Below are positions 1-6,916 of a DNA stretch of 24,170 bases, piece after piece. Numbering within the stretch: position 1 is the first letter of the stretch; each line of letters opens with the position of its first letter. The translations under genes were made by a program, and so were the position numbers. The stretch lies in NCBI GenBank assembly GCA_003154635.1, contig PMDX01000059.1, positions 6,730 through 30,899 of the forward strand. The letters are read 5' to 3'. This stretch comes from Actinomycetota bacterium. Lineage in GTDB: Bacteria; Actinomycetota; Geothermincolia; Fen-727; Anoxymicrobiaceae. Under the pieces are notes generated by a model, which saw only the letters and a program-made list of their open reading frames with translations, was not told the origin of the DNA and did not search any database.

Positions 1-548
1 AGCGTGCTCTTGCCGACGCCGCTTCCTGAGAATATCCCCATACGCTGTCCCTTGCCACACGTGAGAAGACCGTCGATCGCCCTGATCCCAAGGCTCAGGG
101 GCGTCGTTATCTGCCGGCGGGCAAGCGGCGGAGGCGGCTTGTTCTCCACCGGCCTCATCTCGAGCATGCTGTCGAGCGGGCGGCCGTCCACCGGCCTGCC
201 AAGCCCGTCCAGTACCCTGCCCTGGAGAGAATTTCCAACGGGCGCCTCCAGGGGACGGCCGAGCGCGATAACCCTGCTTCCCGGTGCAACCCCCTGGACA
301 ACACCCAGGGGCATCAGCTGTACGCTCGTACCCCTGAAACCCACGACCTCCGCGAGCAGCCGGCCGCCCGAGCCCCCTTCGATCTCGCAGAGCTCGCCCA
401 TGCAAACACCCGGCCCGCGGGCTTCTATGGAGAGGCCTACCATCCGCTCGACCCTGCCCTCATACTGCACCGGGTCGAGTGACGCGAGGCCGGTCCGGCG
501 CCGTTTCAGCTTCTCGCTGAGGTCGCGGTAATCCCCCTCGTCAAGCAC
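1..548 (-). CDS. fliI: Flagellar export ATPase FliI (5' part; C-terminus beyond window)
   Basis: FliI is the hexameric ATPase of the flagellar type III export apparatus. It acts at the cytoplasmic face of the basal body with FliH and FliJ. The 182 visible residues contain the N-terminal beta-barrel-like part, the stretch GNSLQGRVLDGLGRPVDG typical of FliI/F1-beta-like ATPases, then TPLSLGIRAIDGLLTCGKGQ and the Walker A loop GSGVGKST at about 26-3, where the window cuts the gene. The GTG start at 548 overlaps the fliH stop by 8 bases, and GGAAG lies a few bases upstream, so translational coupling to fliH is likely. Identification is secure from the P-loop neighbourhood and the position after fliH. 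The ATPase catalytic core beyond the P-loop cannot be checked. Confidence 0.95.
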   Translation of the reverse strand, partial: MLDEGDYRDLSEKLKRRRTGLASLDPVQYEGRVERMVGLSIEARGPGVCMGELCEIEGGSGGRLLAEVVGFRGTSVQLMPLGVVQGVAPGSRVIALGRPLEAPVGNSLQGRVLDGLGRPVDGRPLDSMLEMRPVENKPPPPLARRQITTPLSLGIRAIDGLLTCGKGQRMGIFSGSGVGKST

Positions 549-1278
549 CTGTCTCTTCCCTTCCGGAGACAGACCTGACGGTCTTTTCCAACCGGCGGTC
601 GAGGCGGGCGTCGATCGTCCCCGCCTGTGTCTCCACGATACAGTCGCCGTGCACCAGAGATCTGTCGTTCACCATTTCGAAGTCCCCGAGATCGGCCATG
701 CTGTCATCGAGCTCCTTCCGGCGCTCTTCGATCGCCGCATAATCCTCGGGACTCAATCTCACCCTGAGTGATTTGCGCTCCGACGCCCGTGCGATCACAT
801 TTCGCACGAGGTCGACTACAGCGTCCGGGTTGACGTCAAGGTCGTGGAGCATGAGCTTCTCGGCTACCTCGACGGCAAGCTCCACAACTTCTTCCTCGAG
901 AGCGGCGAGCAGCGAAGCCCTTCTGTTTTCGAGCCCCTGGCGCATCGTCTCGAGCGCCGTCACCAGGCTTTTCATCTCGGCGGCGGCCTGTTCCATGCCC
1001 TCCCGGCACCCCGATGAAAAACCATCCTGCCGCCCGTCCTGGGAGCCCGAGAAATAACCTTGTTTCCTGCCTTCCTCAAAAGCGTTGTCGAGCATGGCCC
1101 GTATGGCCGGCTCGGTGCGGCTATCGTCCCGCTCCAACTCCAACGAGTCCTCACTCACGTGCCGCGTAGCATAGAGAGGCGACGGCACGGGCACGGGGCG
1201 AACACCCATTATCTGCACCCCGCGAAGCACGTTGCCGCGCTCGGCGACACCGTCGAAGGCATCGGCGCCTGCCGTCAT
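541..1278 (-). CDS. fliH: Flagellar assembly protein FliH
   Basis: FliH is the regulatory stator-like partner of FliI and tethers the ATPase to the export gate and C ring. The 245-residue product has a poorly conserved N-terminus, a glycine-spaced helix (EEGRKQGYFSGSQDGRQDG, GxxxG-like repeats, residues ~69-95) that is a hallmark of FliH, and a C-terminal V-ATPase subunit E-like domain with EEEVVELAVEVAEKLML and VRLSPEDYAAIEE. Its length is normal. The start is uncertain. ATG 1278 lies 22 bases after the fliG stop with only a weak ribosome site, and the family N-terminal pattern (NVLRGVQIMG) begins about 16 residues in, so a shorter product is possible. The gene sits between fliG and fliI in the usual order. 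Confidence 0.93.
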   Translation of the reverse strand: MTAGADAFDGVAERGNVLRGVQIMGVRPVPVPSPLYATRHVSEDSLELERDDSRTEPAIRAMLDNAFEEGRKQGYFSGSQDGRQDGFSSGCREGMEQAAAEMKSLVTALETMRQGLENRRASLLAALEEEVVELAVEVAEKLMLHDLDVNPDAVVDLVRNVIARASERKSLRVRLSPEDYAAIEERRKELDDSMADLGDFEMVNDRSLVHGDCIVETQAGTIDARLDRRLEKTVRSVSGREETGA

Positions 1279-1300
1279 GGAACCAAGTTCGCGGAATGGC

Positions 1301-2335
1301 TCAGACGATGATATCGTTGCTGTCGCCTCCCCTCGCTACCACAATGTCGCCCGCCTCTTCCAGCTTGCGGATCACGGCGACTATGCCTTGCTGCGCCTCT
1401 TCCACCTGCTTTAACCTGACCGGCCCGAGGTACTCGATCTCCTCTTCCAACATCGCCGCGGCGCGCTCGGAGAGGTTCTTGACGATCTTGCTGCGCACGT
1501 CCGTCGATGTGCCCTTCAACGCCAGCGCGAGCTCCTTGGTCTGGACATCCTGGAGCACGAGCTGGATTCCGCGATCGTCGAGAGTGATGATGTCCTCGAA
1601 CACGAACATGCGCTTCTTGACCTCGTCGGCAAGCTGCGGGTTGATGTTCTCGAAGCTCTCTATTATCGCTTTCTCGGTGGACCGGTCGACGTTGTTCAGT
1701 ATCTCCACGAGCGTTGTAATGCCGCCGTGAGACTCTTCGGTGAAGTTCTGGGTCATGCTGCCTGACAGTTTCTTCTCCAGGATGCGCTCTATACTGAAGA
1801 TTACGTCCGGGGACGTGCGGTCCATGACCGCAAGCCGCATCGCCACGTCCGACGCTGTCTCTTCGGGGAGCGTCGAAAGAACCTCCGCGGCCTTCGCCGA
1901 GCTCATCGTGGCGACTACGATGGCAATCGTCTGCGGGTGCTCGTTGGCGAGCACCGCGGCGACCTGCGCGGTGTCGATCTCCTTGACGAAAGCCATGGGA
2001 GTCACCTGGACCGTGGTCGAGATCTTCTCGAGGATCTCCTCGGCCTTTGACACACCCAGGGCTTTCTCGAGAAGGTCCCTGGCAAAACCCACGCCTCCGC
2101 CCTGAAGGCCCTGGAACGCGAGGCACCTCTCGTAAAACCCTTGCAACACGTGCTCTTTTTCTTCCTGCGAGATGTTTGTGAGGTTCGCGATATGAAGGGT
2201 CAGCGTTTCGATCTCGATGTCCGACATATGTTTCATGACCGCCGAGGAGATCTCCGGCGACATGCTCATAAGCAGTATTGCCGCCTTCTTGTCACCCGTC
2301 ATAGAGTGGCGGGTGGAAACATCGATCTGCGACAT
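1301..2335 (-). CDS. fliG: Flagellar motor switch protein FliG
   Basis: FliG is the rotor protein of the C ring. It binds FliF at its N-terminus and contacts the stator through its C-terminal charged ridge. The 344-residue product has the standard length. It shows the N-terminal GDKKAAILLMSMSPE, the signature EHPQTIAIVVATM in the middle domain (residues ~133-145), and a C-terminal domain with MFVFEDIITLDDRGIQLVL and KNLSERAAAMLEEEIEYLGP, in which the charged torque-generating helix is present. The ATG at 2335 comes just after the fliF stop (2340), with AAGG upstream. Nothing appears truncated. Confidence 0.97.
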   Translation of the reverse strand: MSQIDVSTRHSMTGDKKAAILLMSMSPEISSAVMKHMSDIEIETLTLHIANLTNISQEEKEHVLQGFYERCLAFQGLQGGGVGFARDLLEKALGVSKAEEILEKISTTVQVTPMAFVKEIDTAQVAAVLANEHPQTIAIVVATMSSAKAAEVLSTLPEETASDVAMRLAVMDRTSPDVIFSIERILEKKLSGSMTQNFTEESHGGITTLVEILNNVDRSTEKAIIESFENINPQLADEVKKRMFVFEDIITLDDRGIQLVLQDVQTKELALALKGTSTDVRSKIVKNLSERAAAMLEEEIEYLGPVRLKQVEEAQQGIVAVIRKLEEAGDIVVARGGDSNDIIV

Positions 2336-2339
2336 ATGA

Positions 2340-3935
2340 CTACGCCTTCTCTTTCATGGTAGCGCGCAACATCTGTGCGACCTCTTCCGGTTTCTGTGAC
2401 GCCAGCAGCTCGATCGCCTCGAGGACCGCGGGTTTGTTCACGCCTTCCAGGAGCGGGCGTGCCTTGTTAATCAGCTCATCCTGCGACCGCGGCTGGAGCC
2501 CCAGTTGCAGCGGAGAGGTCAGCGCATTTCCCGAGCCGCCGCCCAAAGCCATCTGTGCCTCACCACCGCCGATGCCCAGCGCCGGCAGGCTGGCCAGGCT
2601 CTTTCTCGCCTTCTTGAGTTTGCGCCACAGGATGAACGCGGCGATCAGCGCGAGGACCACGAGCCCTCCCGTCTTGGCGTACCCGGAGATCTTGTTCCAG
2701 AATGCGGCCTTCGCCGCTGCCTGGTTGGAGCTCTTGCTGGCGGTGTTGTCGAACTGGACGGTCTGGACCGAGATGACGTCGCCCCTGGTGTTGTCGAGGC
2801 CCGCCGCGGCGCTCAGCGTCTCCCGGAGCGCGCTCGCGTTTCTGGCTTTCACCGAATCGTCGACGAGCACCGCTACGCTGAGCCTCTTTAAGGTGCCCGC
2901 TGGCTGGGTTACCTGCTCGGTCGTGTGGTTGTTGTCGTAGGTGGTCTGCGCATCAGTCTTGTTGTATCCGTTGCCTGTCTGGCCCGTGGTGGTCGTGTAG
3001 TTTGGAATATTTGATGTCGTTCCCGGAGTGCCGGTAGTCGTGCCGGTCCCGTTTCCGTAATTTTCGTTGCTGGTGGTCTGCTGGCTCGGGAGGCCGTTCG
3101 TCCCCGCGGGAGTATAAGTGTCGACCTGGCTGGTCTTCGAAGTAAAATCGAGGTCGGCGTTTACCTTTACGACACCCTTGCCGGTGCCTATCACCTTGTC
3201 CAGTATGCCCTGGAGAGGGGCTTCCATGGCCGCCTCGTACGTCTTCGTCGCCGTGATCTGCTCGGATGTCATCGCTGCGCCGCCGCTTTCCCCCGACAGA
3301 AGAGCGCCGGTTGAGTCCGCGACCGTGACGTTATTGGCGTCGAGCCCCTTGACGGAACATGCGACCAGGTGCGAGACGGCGGCGACCTGTCCACCCGAGA
3401 GGGTGCCACCCGCTTTCATCGTAACCATTACGGCCGCAGTCGTCTGTTGTTGGTCCTGGCTGAAGAGGGTCTCGTCCGGTTGGGCTATATGCACGACCGC
3501 GTCCTGAACCTGGTCCATCGACGCGATGGTCCTCGCGAGCTCGCCCTCGAGCGCCCTCTGGTAGTTGACCTTCTGGGTGAAGTCGCTCGCGCCGAAACTC
3601 GAGTTGTCGAATATCTCGAAGCCCACCTTGCTCCCGGCGGGCAGGCCGGCCCCGGCCAGCTGTATCCGCGCCTGGTCGACCTTGTTCGCGGCCACGAGAA
3701 TTGTGGAGCCCTGTATCTGGTACGGGACCTTGAGCTCGTCAAGCTTCTTGGTCACGGCCGCCGCGTCCTTGCCGTCGAGGCCCGAGAACAGCACCTGGTA
3801 CCTGGTCTTTCCCAGGAATGTGACGAGGAAGAACATGCCTGCGACAAGCACGAGTACCAAGAGCGCAGCGGTAACCTTCTGGCCCATCGAGTATCTCGCG
3901 GATATGCTCTTCAACTGGTTCAGGAACTTCTGCAT
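2340..3935 (-). CDS. fliF: Flagellar MS-ring protein FliF
   Basis: FliF forms the MS ring in the cytoplasmic membrane, the base on which the flagellum assembles. The product has 531 residues. It shows a first membrane helix (ALLVLVLVAGMFFLVTFLG, ~24-42), the periplasmic ring-building domains with YQVLFSGLDGKDAA and AGLPAGSKVGFEIFD followed by VNYQRALEGELARTI, a Thr/Asn/Gly-rich linker (~273-340), a second membrane helix (GGLVVLALIAAFILW, ~425-440) and a cytoplasmic C-terminal tail that ends in the FliG-binding part. The low-complexity linker is normal for FliF and lies between ring-building motifs. Start ATG 3935 is 20 bases after fliE ends, with GGGGT upstream. Confidence 0.97.
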   Translation of the reverse strand: MQKFLNQLKSISARYSMGQKVTAALLVLVLVAGMFFLVTFLGKTRYQVLFSGLDGKDAAAVTKKLDELKVPYQIQGSTILVAANKVDQARIQLAGAGLPAGSKVGFEIFDNSSFGASDFTQKVNYQRALEGELARTIASMDQVQDAVVHIAQPDETLFSQDQQQTTAAVMVTMKAGGTLSGGQVAAVSHLVACSVKGLDANNVTVADSTGALLSGESGGAAMTSEQITATKTYEAAMEAPLQGILDKVIGTGKGVVKVNADLDFTSKTSQVDTYTPAGTNGLPSQQTTSNENYGNGTGTTTGTPGTTSNIPNYTTTTGQTGNGYNKTDAQTTYDNNHTTEQVTQPAGTLKRLSVAVLVDDSVKARNASALRETLSAAAGLDNTRGDVISVQTVQFDNTASKSSNQAAAKAAFWNKISGYAKTGGLVVLALIAAFILWRKLKKARKSLASLPALGIGGGEAQMALGGGSGNALTSPLQLGLQPRSQDELINKARPLLEGVNKPAVLEAIELLASQKPEEVAQMLRATMKEKA

Positions 3936-3955
3936 GCTTCATTACCCCGCTTCGG

Positions 3956-4264
3956 CTAGACCTGCATGTGCATGATTTCCGTGTAGGCATCCACGACCTT
4001 ATTCTTCACCTGCACCGACGTCTGCAGGGCCATGTTGGCTTTCTCGACGGCCAGGACCACCTGCTGGATGTCGGTGTTCTGACCTGTCGCCATTTGCGTT
4101 ACCAACTGGTCGGCGTTGTCCTGAATGTTCGTCAGGTTGTTTATGGCGCTGGTCAGACCCTTCGAGAAATCCATGCTGCCCGCGGCTCCCTGAACCGCTG
4201 TCGTCTTCGCAGCCGCCGCTGCGCCCGTCACTGTTGCCGCGCCTGTCAATGGCGATATCTTCAA
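3956..4264 (-). CDS. fliE: Flagellar hook-basal body complex protein FliE
   Basis: FliE joins the MS ring to the proximal rod and is the first rod protein exported. The 102-residue product has the usual length. It has an Ala/Thr-rich N-terminus and the conserved helical C-terminus: DFSKGLTSAINNLTNIQDNA, the family motif DIQQVVLAVEKANMALQTSV and VKNKVVDAYTEIMHMQV. The start is TTG at 4264. It is supported by AGGTGG six bases upstream, and no in-frame ATG fits the family N-terminus. The gene follows flgC by 10 bases, so the rod genes form one translational block. Confidence 0.95.
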   Translation of the reverse strand: MKISPLTGAATVTGAAAAAKTTAVQGAAGSMDFSKGLTSAINNLTNIQDNADQLVTQMATGQNTDIQQVVLAVEKANMALQTSVQVKNKVVDAYTEIMHMQV

Positions 4265-4274
4265 CGTTGACCAC

Positions 4275-4694
4275 CTACCTCAAAATATCCAGTGTCCTGG
4301 TCACCATGCCCTTCGAGGTCTCCATCGCCGTGGTGTTCGCCTCGTATGCCCGCGAAGCGACCATCATGTCGACCATCTCGGTCACGGCGTTCACGTTCGG
4401 CATCTCTACGTAACCGTCCGCCCTGGCATCCGGGTGACCCGGGTTGTAAACAAGTCGCAGCGCGCTCTGGTCCTGGGTGATGCCGGCGACCCGCACGCCC
4501 TGACCCTGTGAGAGGCTTGGGTCGGAGCTGGACCCCAGGATCGTGCTAAACTGCACCTGACGCCTTCGGTAAGGCCCGCCCTCGGTCGTGTGAGTCGTCT
4601 CGGCGTTTGCTATGTTGTCCGCTATCACGTCCATCCAGACACGGTTGGCGGTGAGGCCCGACGCGCTTATGTCAAAAGCGCTGAACATGCCCAT
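4275..4694 (-). CDS. flgC: Flagellar basal-body rod protein FlgC
   Basis: FlgC is a proximal rod subunit secreted by the flagellar type III system. The 139-residue protein starts MGMFSAFDISASGLTANR and contains the rod motif DVIADNIANAETTHT. It also has GGPYRRRQVQFSTIL, and its C-terminal helix (VTEMVDMMVASRAYEANTTA) is the signature of rod and hook proteins. The length is typical. ATG 4694 is two bases past the flgB stop and has GGGGAGG upstream at good spacing. Confidence 0.96.
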   Translation of the reverse strand: MGMFSAFDISASGLTANRVWMDVIADNIANAETTHTTEGGPYRRRQVQFSTILGSSSDPSLSQGQGVRVAGITQDQSALRLVYNPGHPDARADGYVEMPNVNAVTEMVDMMVASRAYEANTTAMETSKGMVTRTLDILR

Positions 4695-4696
4695 TC

Positions 4697-5092
4697 CTAA
4701 TGCCTCCCCTCGGTTATCACGTAGGTGTACATGCTGATCTTTGCCTTGAGAGCAGTGGCAGCCGCGTTATAAGAAAGCCCGTTCTTGGCGAGCTCCGCCA
4801 TCTCCTGGTCGATGTTCACGTTATTGCCGTCACTGCGGCTGGCGGTGAGCGTGTCGACCTGCGACGTCGGCTGGAACGCTTCGATCTCTTCCTGTTGCTT
4901 CGTCGAACCGTCCAGGCCGTTCTGTCCGACTATCTCTGCGAGCTGGCTCTCGAACGTTACATAGCCCCGCTTGAAACCCGGAGTGTTGGCGTTCGCGATA
5001 TTGTTGGCGATTGCCGAGTTGCGCGTCGAGTAACCGCTGAGCGACTTCGCCAGGAGCGACATCACCGGATCGTTGATGATCTCGTTGCTCAT
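4697..5092 (-). CDS. flgB: Flagellar basal-body rod protein FlgB
   Basis: FlgB is a proximal rod subunit that works with FlgC, FlgF and FliE. The 131-residue product shows the rod motif NSAIANNIANANTPGFKRGY (~26-45) and a C-terminal helix ending SYNAAATALKAKISMYTYVI, both diagnostic. ATG 5092 has a strong AAGGGAGG ribosome site about 10 bases upstream. It lies 58 bases downstream of the HDOD gene, and I see no terminator between them, so the two are probably co-transcribed. Confidence 0.96.
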   Translation of the reverse strand: MSNEIINDPVMSLLAKSLSGYSTRNSAIANNIANANTPGFKRGYVTFESQLAEIVGQNGLDGSTKQQEEIEAFQPTSQVDTLTASRSDGNNVNIDQEMAELAKNGLSYNAAATALKAKISMYTYVITEGRH

Positions 5093-5150
5093 GGACTTGC
5101 ACCTCCCTTCATCCCGGTCCGCCCCCTCCCGGGAGCGCCACCGGCGTCTA

Positions 5151-6023
5151 CTAATGGACCGCGGTAGTCCAGTACGCTATCTCCTCGAGTATGTCGGCGT
5201 TCAGCTCGAACGCCTGGGAGACGAGGATGCTCTCTTCGAGACCCAGCACCTCGAGCGTGCTCTTGTCGAACTCGAAACCCCGTCCTGGCAACCTCTCCTT
5301 TCCGAGCAACCCGCTGGCAAGCGTATCGGCAACGTTCACAATCGCCGTCCCCTTTACCAGGTTCGGCACTTCTTCCACCCTGTGGTGGTACTTCATCAGC
5401 TCCACGAACCGTCCGGAAAGGTTCCAGTTCTCGGCGATCATCCCAGAGAGCTCCGCGTGGTCCAGCCCGCACACGCGCCGCTCGACATCGACCGCCTGGC
5501 AACCGCCGATATGCAGGGTCTGGAGCTCCTCCTCACCCGCGACTTCCCCGACGATGTCGGAGAGCACGATCTTGCCTATGTCGTGGAGGAGCGCCGCGGT
5601 CCTGAGTTCCTCCACCTGTTTGTAACCGGTCAACCGGCACAACCTCGCCGCCGCCGTTGCGACGCCGAGCGAGTGGATCCAGAGTGAGCCCTCTTCCATT
5701 CCGTACCCTTTGAGGTCCAGGTTCAGGATGTCGAAGGTTGAGACCGCCATGACCACCCTCCTCAGGCTCTGGATGCCTATGAGGGCGACCGCGGTGCTCA
5801 ACGTCTCGACGCGTCGTGGAAGACCGTAATATGCCGAGTTGCTTATGCGCAGCAACCGCGACGTCAGGCTAGTATCGTTGGAGATGATCTCCGCCAGGTC
5901 GGAAAAGCTGCAGTTGGGATCGCGCGATTTCCTTATGACCTCGAGGACAACGGCATTGAGAGCCGGCATCCTCTCCACGGATCTCATCGCCTGTTCCTGT
6001 ATCTGGCCTATGCTCTGTTGCAA
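5151..6023 (-). CDS. HDOD-domain protein (putative signalling or motility regulator)
   Basis: HDOD proteins are HD-superfamily relatives that usually act as signalling scaffolds. They are frequent near chemotaxis, flagellar and c-di-GMP genes. This 290-residue protein is essentially a single HDOD domain. It has the entry motif MPALNAVVLEVIRKSRDPN, then NDTSLTSRLLRISNSAYYGL, ALIGIQSLRRVVMAVSTFDI, an HD-like motif LLHDIGKIVLSD and a later KYHHRVEE. The HDIGK motif is retained, unlike in many HDOD proteins, so residual metal binding is possible. The start is ambiguous. TTG 6023 follows an in-frame TGA three codons earlier and has GAGGTGA very close. ATG 5987 is an alternative. The gene sits just behind an intrinsic terminator and before flgB. 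Confidence 0.85.
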   Translation of the reverse strand: MQQSIGQIQEQAMRSVERMPALNAVVLEVIRKSRDPNCSFSDLAEIISNDTSLTSRLLRISNSAYYGLPRRVETLSTAVALIGIQSLRRVVMAVSTFDILNLDLKGYGMEEGSLWIHSLGVATAAARLCRLTGYKQVEELRTAALLHDIGKIVLSDIVGEVAGEEELQTLHIGGCQAVDVERRVCGLDHAELSGMIAENWNLSGRFVELMKYHHRVEEVPNLVKGTAIVNVADTLASGLLGKERLPGRGFEFDKSTLEVLGLEESILVSQAFELNADILEEIAYWTTAVH

Positions 6024-6042
6024 GTCACCTCACCACCGGTCA

Positions 6043-6075
6043 ATAAAAAAGGACAACAGCTTTTCTGTTGTCCTT
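6043..6075 (-). terminator. Intrinsic terminator of the filament-gene block
   Basis: A perfect 11-bp stem (AAGGACAACAG / CTGTTGTCCTT, arms 6065-6075 and 6049-6059) encloses a 5-base loop and is followed on the minus strand by a run of T (6050-6045). It lies between the fliT-like gene and the HDOD gene, so it closes the fliC-to-fliT transcript. Only about 20 bases separate the T-run from the next start codon. Confidence 0.92.
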
Positions 6076-6114
6076 CCGTGAACTGCCTGTAAATGCCCTT
6101 CTTGGGCCGGGCGC

Positions 6115-6501
6115 TCAAGTCAAACGATCCATGAAAGCCGGGCGCGGAAACCCCCGCCTGGCTGAATAGCCCTCCATCGCGGCCTTGCCGGCCCTTAGAG
6201 AGGACATCTCGCTCATAACGTCCTGCATGACTCTGGACATGAGCGAAACGTTCACTTCGTGCGCCGCGATAACGGCTTCAAACGTTTCGATCACACGAGC
6301 GTTCAAGTCACCAGAGTCCGGAAGACCTATCCGTTCCATGCTCCGGAAGATCTTCTCGTTCTCGTCCATGATCTGATCCGCCCTTACATACTCGCCCCTC
6401 AAAATCGCATCCCGCTCGGCGAGAATGGACTCTTTCAGCTCTTCGAGACAGACAAGGTACTCGGTGGCCGAGCCCTCGGCATGGAACTTGCTAGAGGGCA
6501 A
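6115..6501 (-). CDS. FliT/FlgN-like flagellar export chaperone
   Basis: Small helical protein of 128 residues directly after fliS, the usual place for fliT. FliT-type chaperones bind the filament cap FliD, and FlgN-type chaperones bind the hook-filament junction proteins. Sequence support is modest: an all-helical pattern with ELKESILAERDAILRGEY, IMDENEKIFRSMERIG, and a C-terminal MSSLRAGKAAMEGYSAR that resembles the LRxGxxALxxY ending of FlgN/FliT proteins. The TTG start at 6501 overlaps the fliS stop by 11 bases, with AAGGAG upstream, so translation is coupled. I cannot distinguish FliT from FlgN by eye. Position favours FliT. Confidence 0.7.
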   Translation of the reverse strand: MPSSKFHAEGSATEYLVCLEELKESILAERDAILRGEYVRADQIMDENEKIFRSMERIGLPDSGDLNARVIETFEAVIAAHEVNVSLMSRVMQDVMSEMSSLRAGKAAMEGYSARRGFPRPAFMDRLT

Positions 6502-6898
6502 TCCTTATCGGCTCCTTCTTGTTCTCGCGCGCCTTGCGGGACGCCGCCTCCCATGCCTCGCGCAACTGGGCGACGAGGCCCCGGACCTCGGCGGAGATCG
6601 TCGGGTCTTTTTTTATGTTCGCTTGAACGAGCCGATAGTTCAGGTACTCGTATATCCTGTAAAGATCCTTGGCGATCTGCCCCCCGCGCTGGAAATCCAG
6701 CGAGGACATCAACTCGGACACGATGTTCTGGCTCCGGATTATCAGCGAGTTCGCCTCTTCGAAGTCCCCGGCCTCCATCGCGGTCTCGGCGCGGGCGAGG
6801 AACGAGACAGCTCCGTCGTAGAGCATGAGTATCAGCCTGTCGGCTGTAGCCGTCTTGACACTGCTCTGCTGGTAAGCCTGATGGTATGCTTGCGTCAA
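6491..6898 (-). CDS. fliS: Flagellin export chaperone FliS
   Basis: FliS binds the disordered C-terminus of flagellin in the cytoplasm and prevents premature polymerisation. The 135-residue product begins with the family motif AYHQAYQQSSVKTATADRLI, followed by LMLYDGAVSFLARAE, IRSQNIVSELMSSLDFQRGG and DLYRIYEYLNYRLVQANIKK, all classic FliS. The start is TTG 6898, with GAGGA six to seven bases upstream. It lies 18 bases after fliD and overlaps the fliT-like gene at its end. Confidence 0.96.
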   Translation of the reverse strand: MTQAYHQAYQQSSVKTATADRLILMLYDGAVSFLARAETAMEAGDFEEANSLIIRSQNIVSELMSSLDFQRGGQIAKDLYRIYEYLNYRLVQANIKKDPTISAEVRGLVAQLREAWEAASRKARENKKEPIRIAL

Positions 6899-6916
6899 TT
6901 CGGATCCTCACTTCTC

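Noticed and set aside
4..531. Long plus-strand open frame
   Set aside because: It is the antisense shadow of fliI. The minus strand encodes a perfect FliI N-terminus with Walker A.
2930..3130. Thr/Asn/Gly-rich tract in FliF as a possible insertion
   Set aside because: A low-complexity linker at this position is usual in FliF proteins.
3118..3975. Several long plus-strand frames opposite fliF
   Set aside because: Their compositions are those of high-G+C antisense frames, with no family motifs, while fliF is unambiguous.
6505..6512. GCCGATAA on the minus strand, identical to the sigma-28 -10 box
   Set aside because: It lies in the 3' coding end of fliS, has no TAAA-like box 15 bases upstream and is explained by codons for EPIR.
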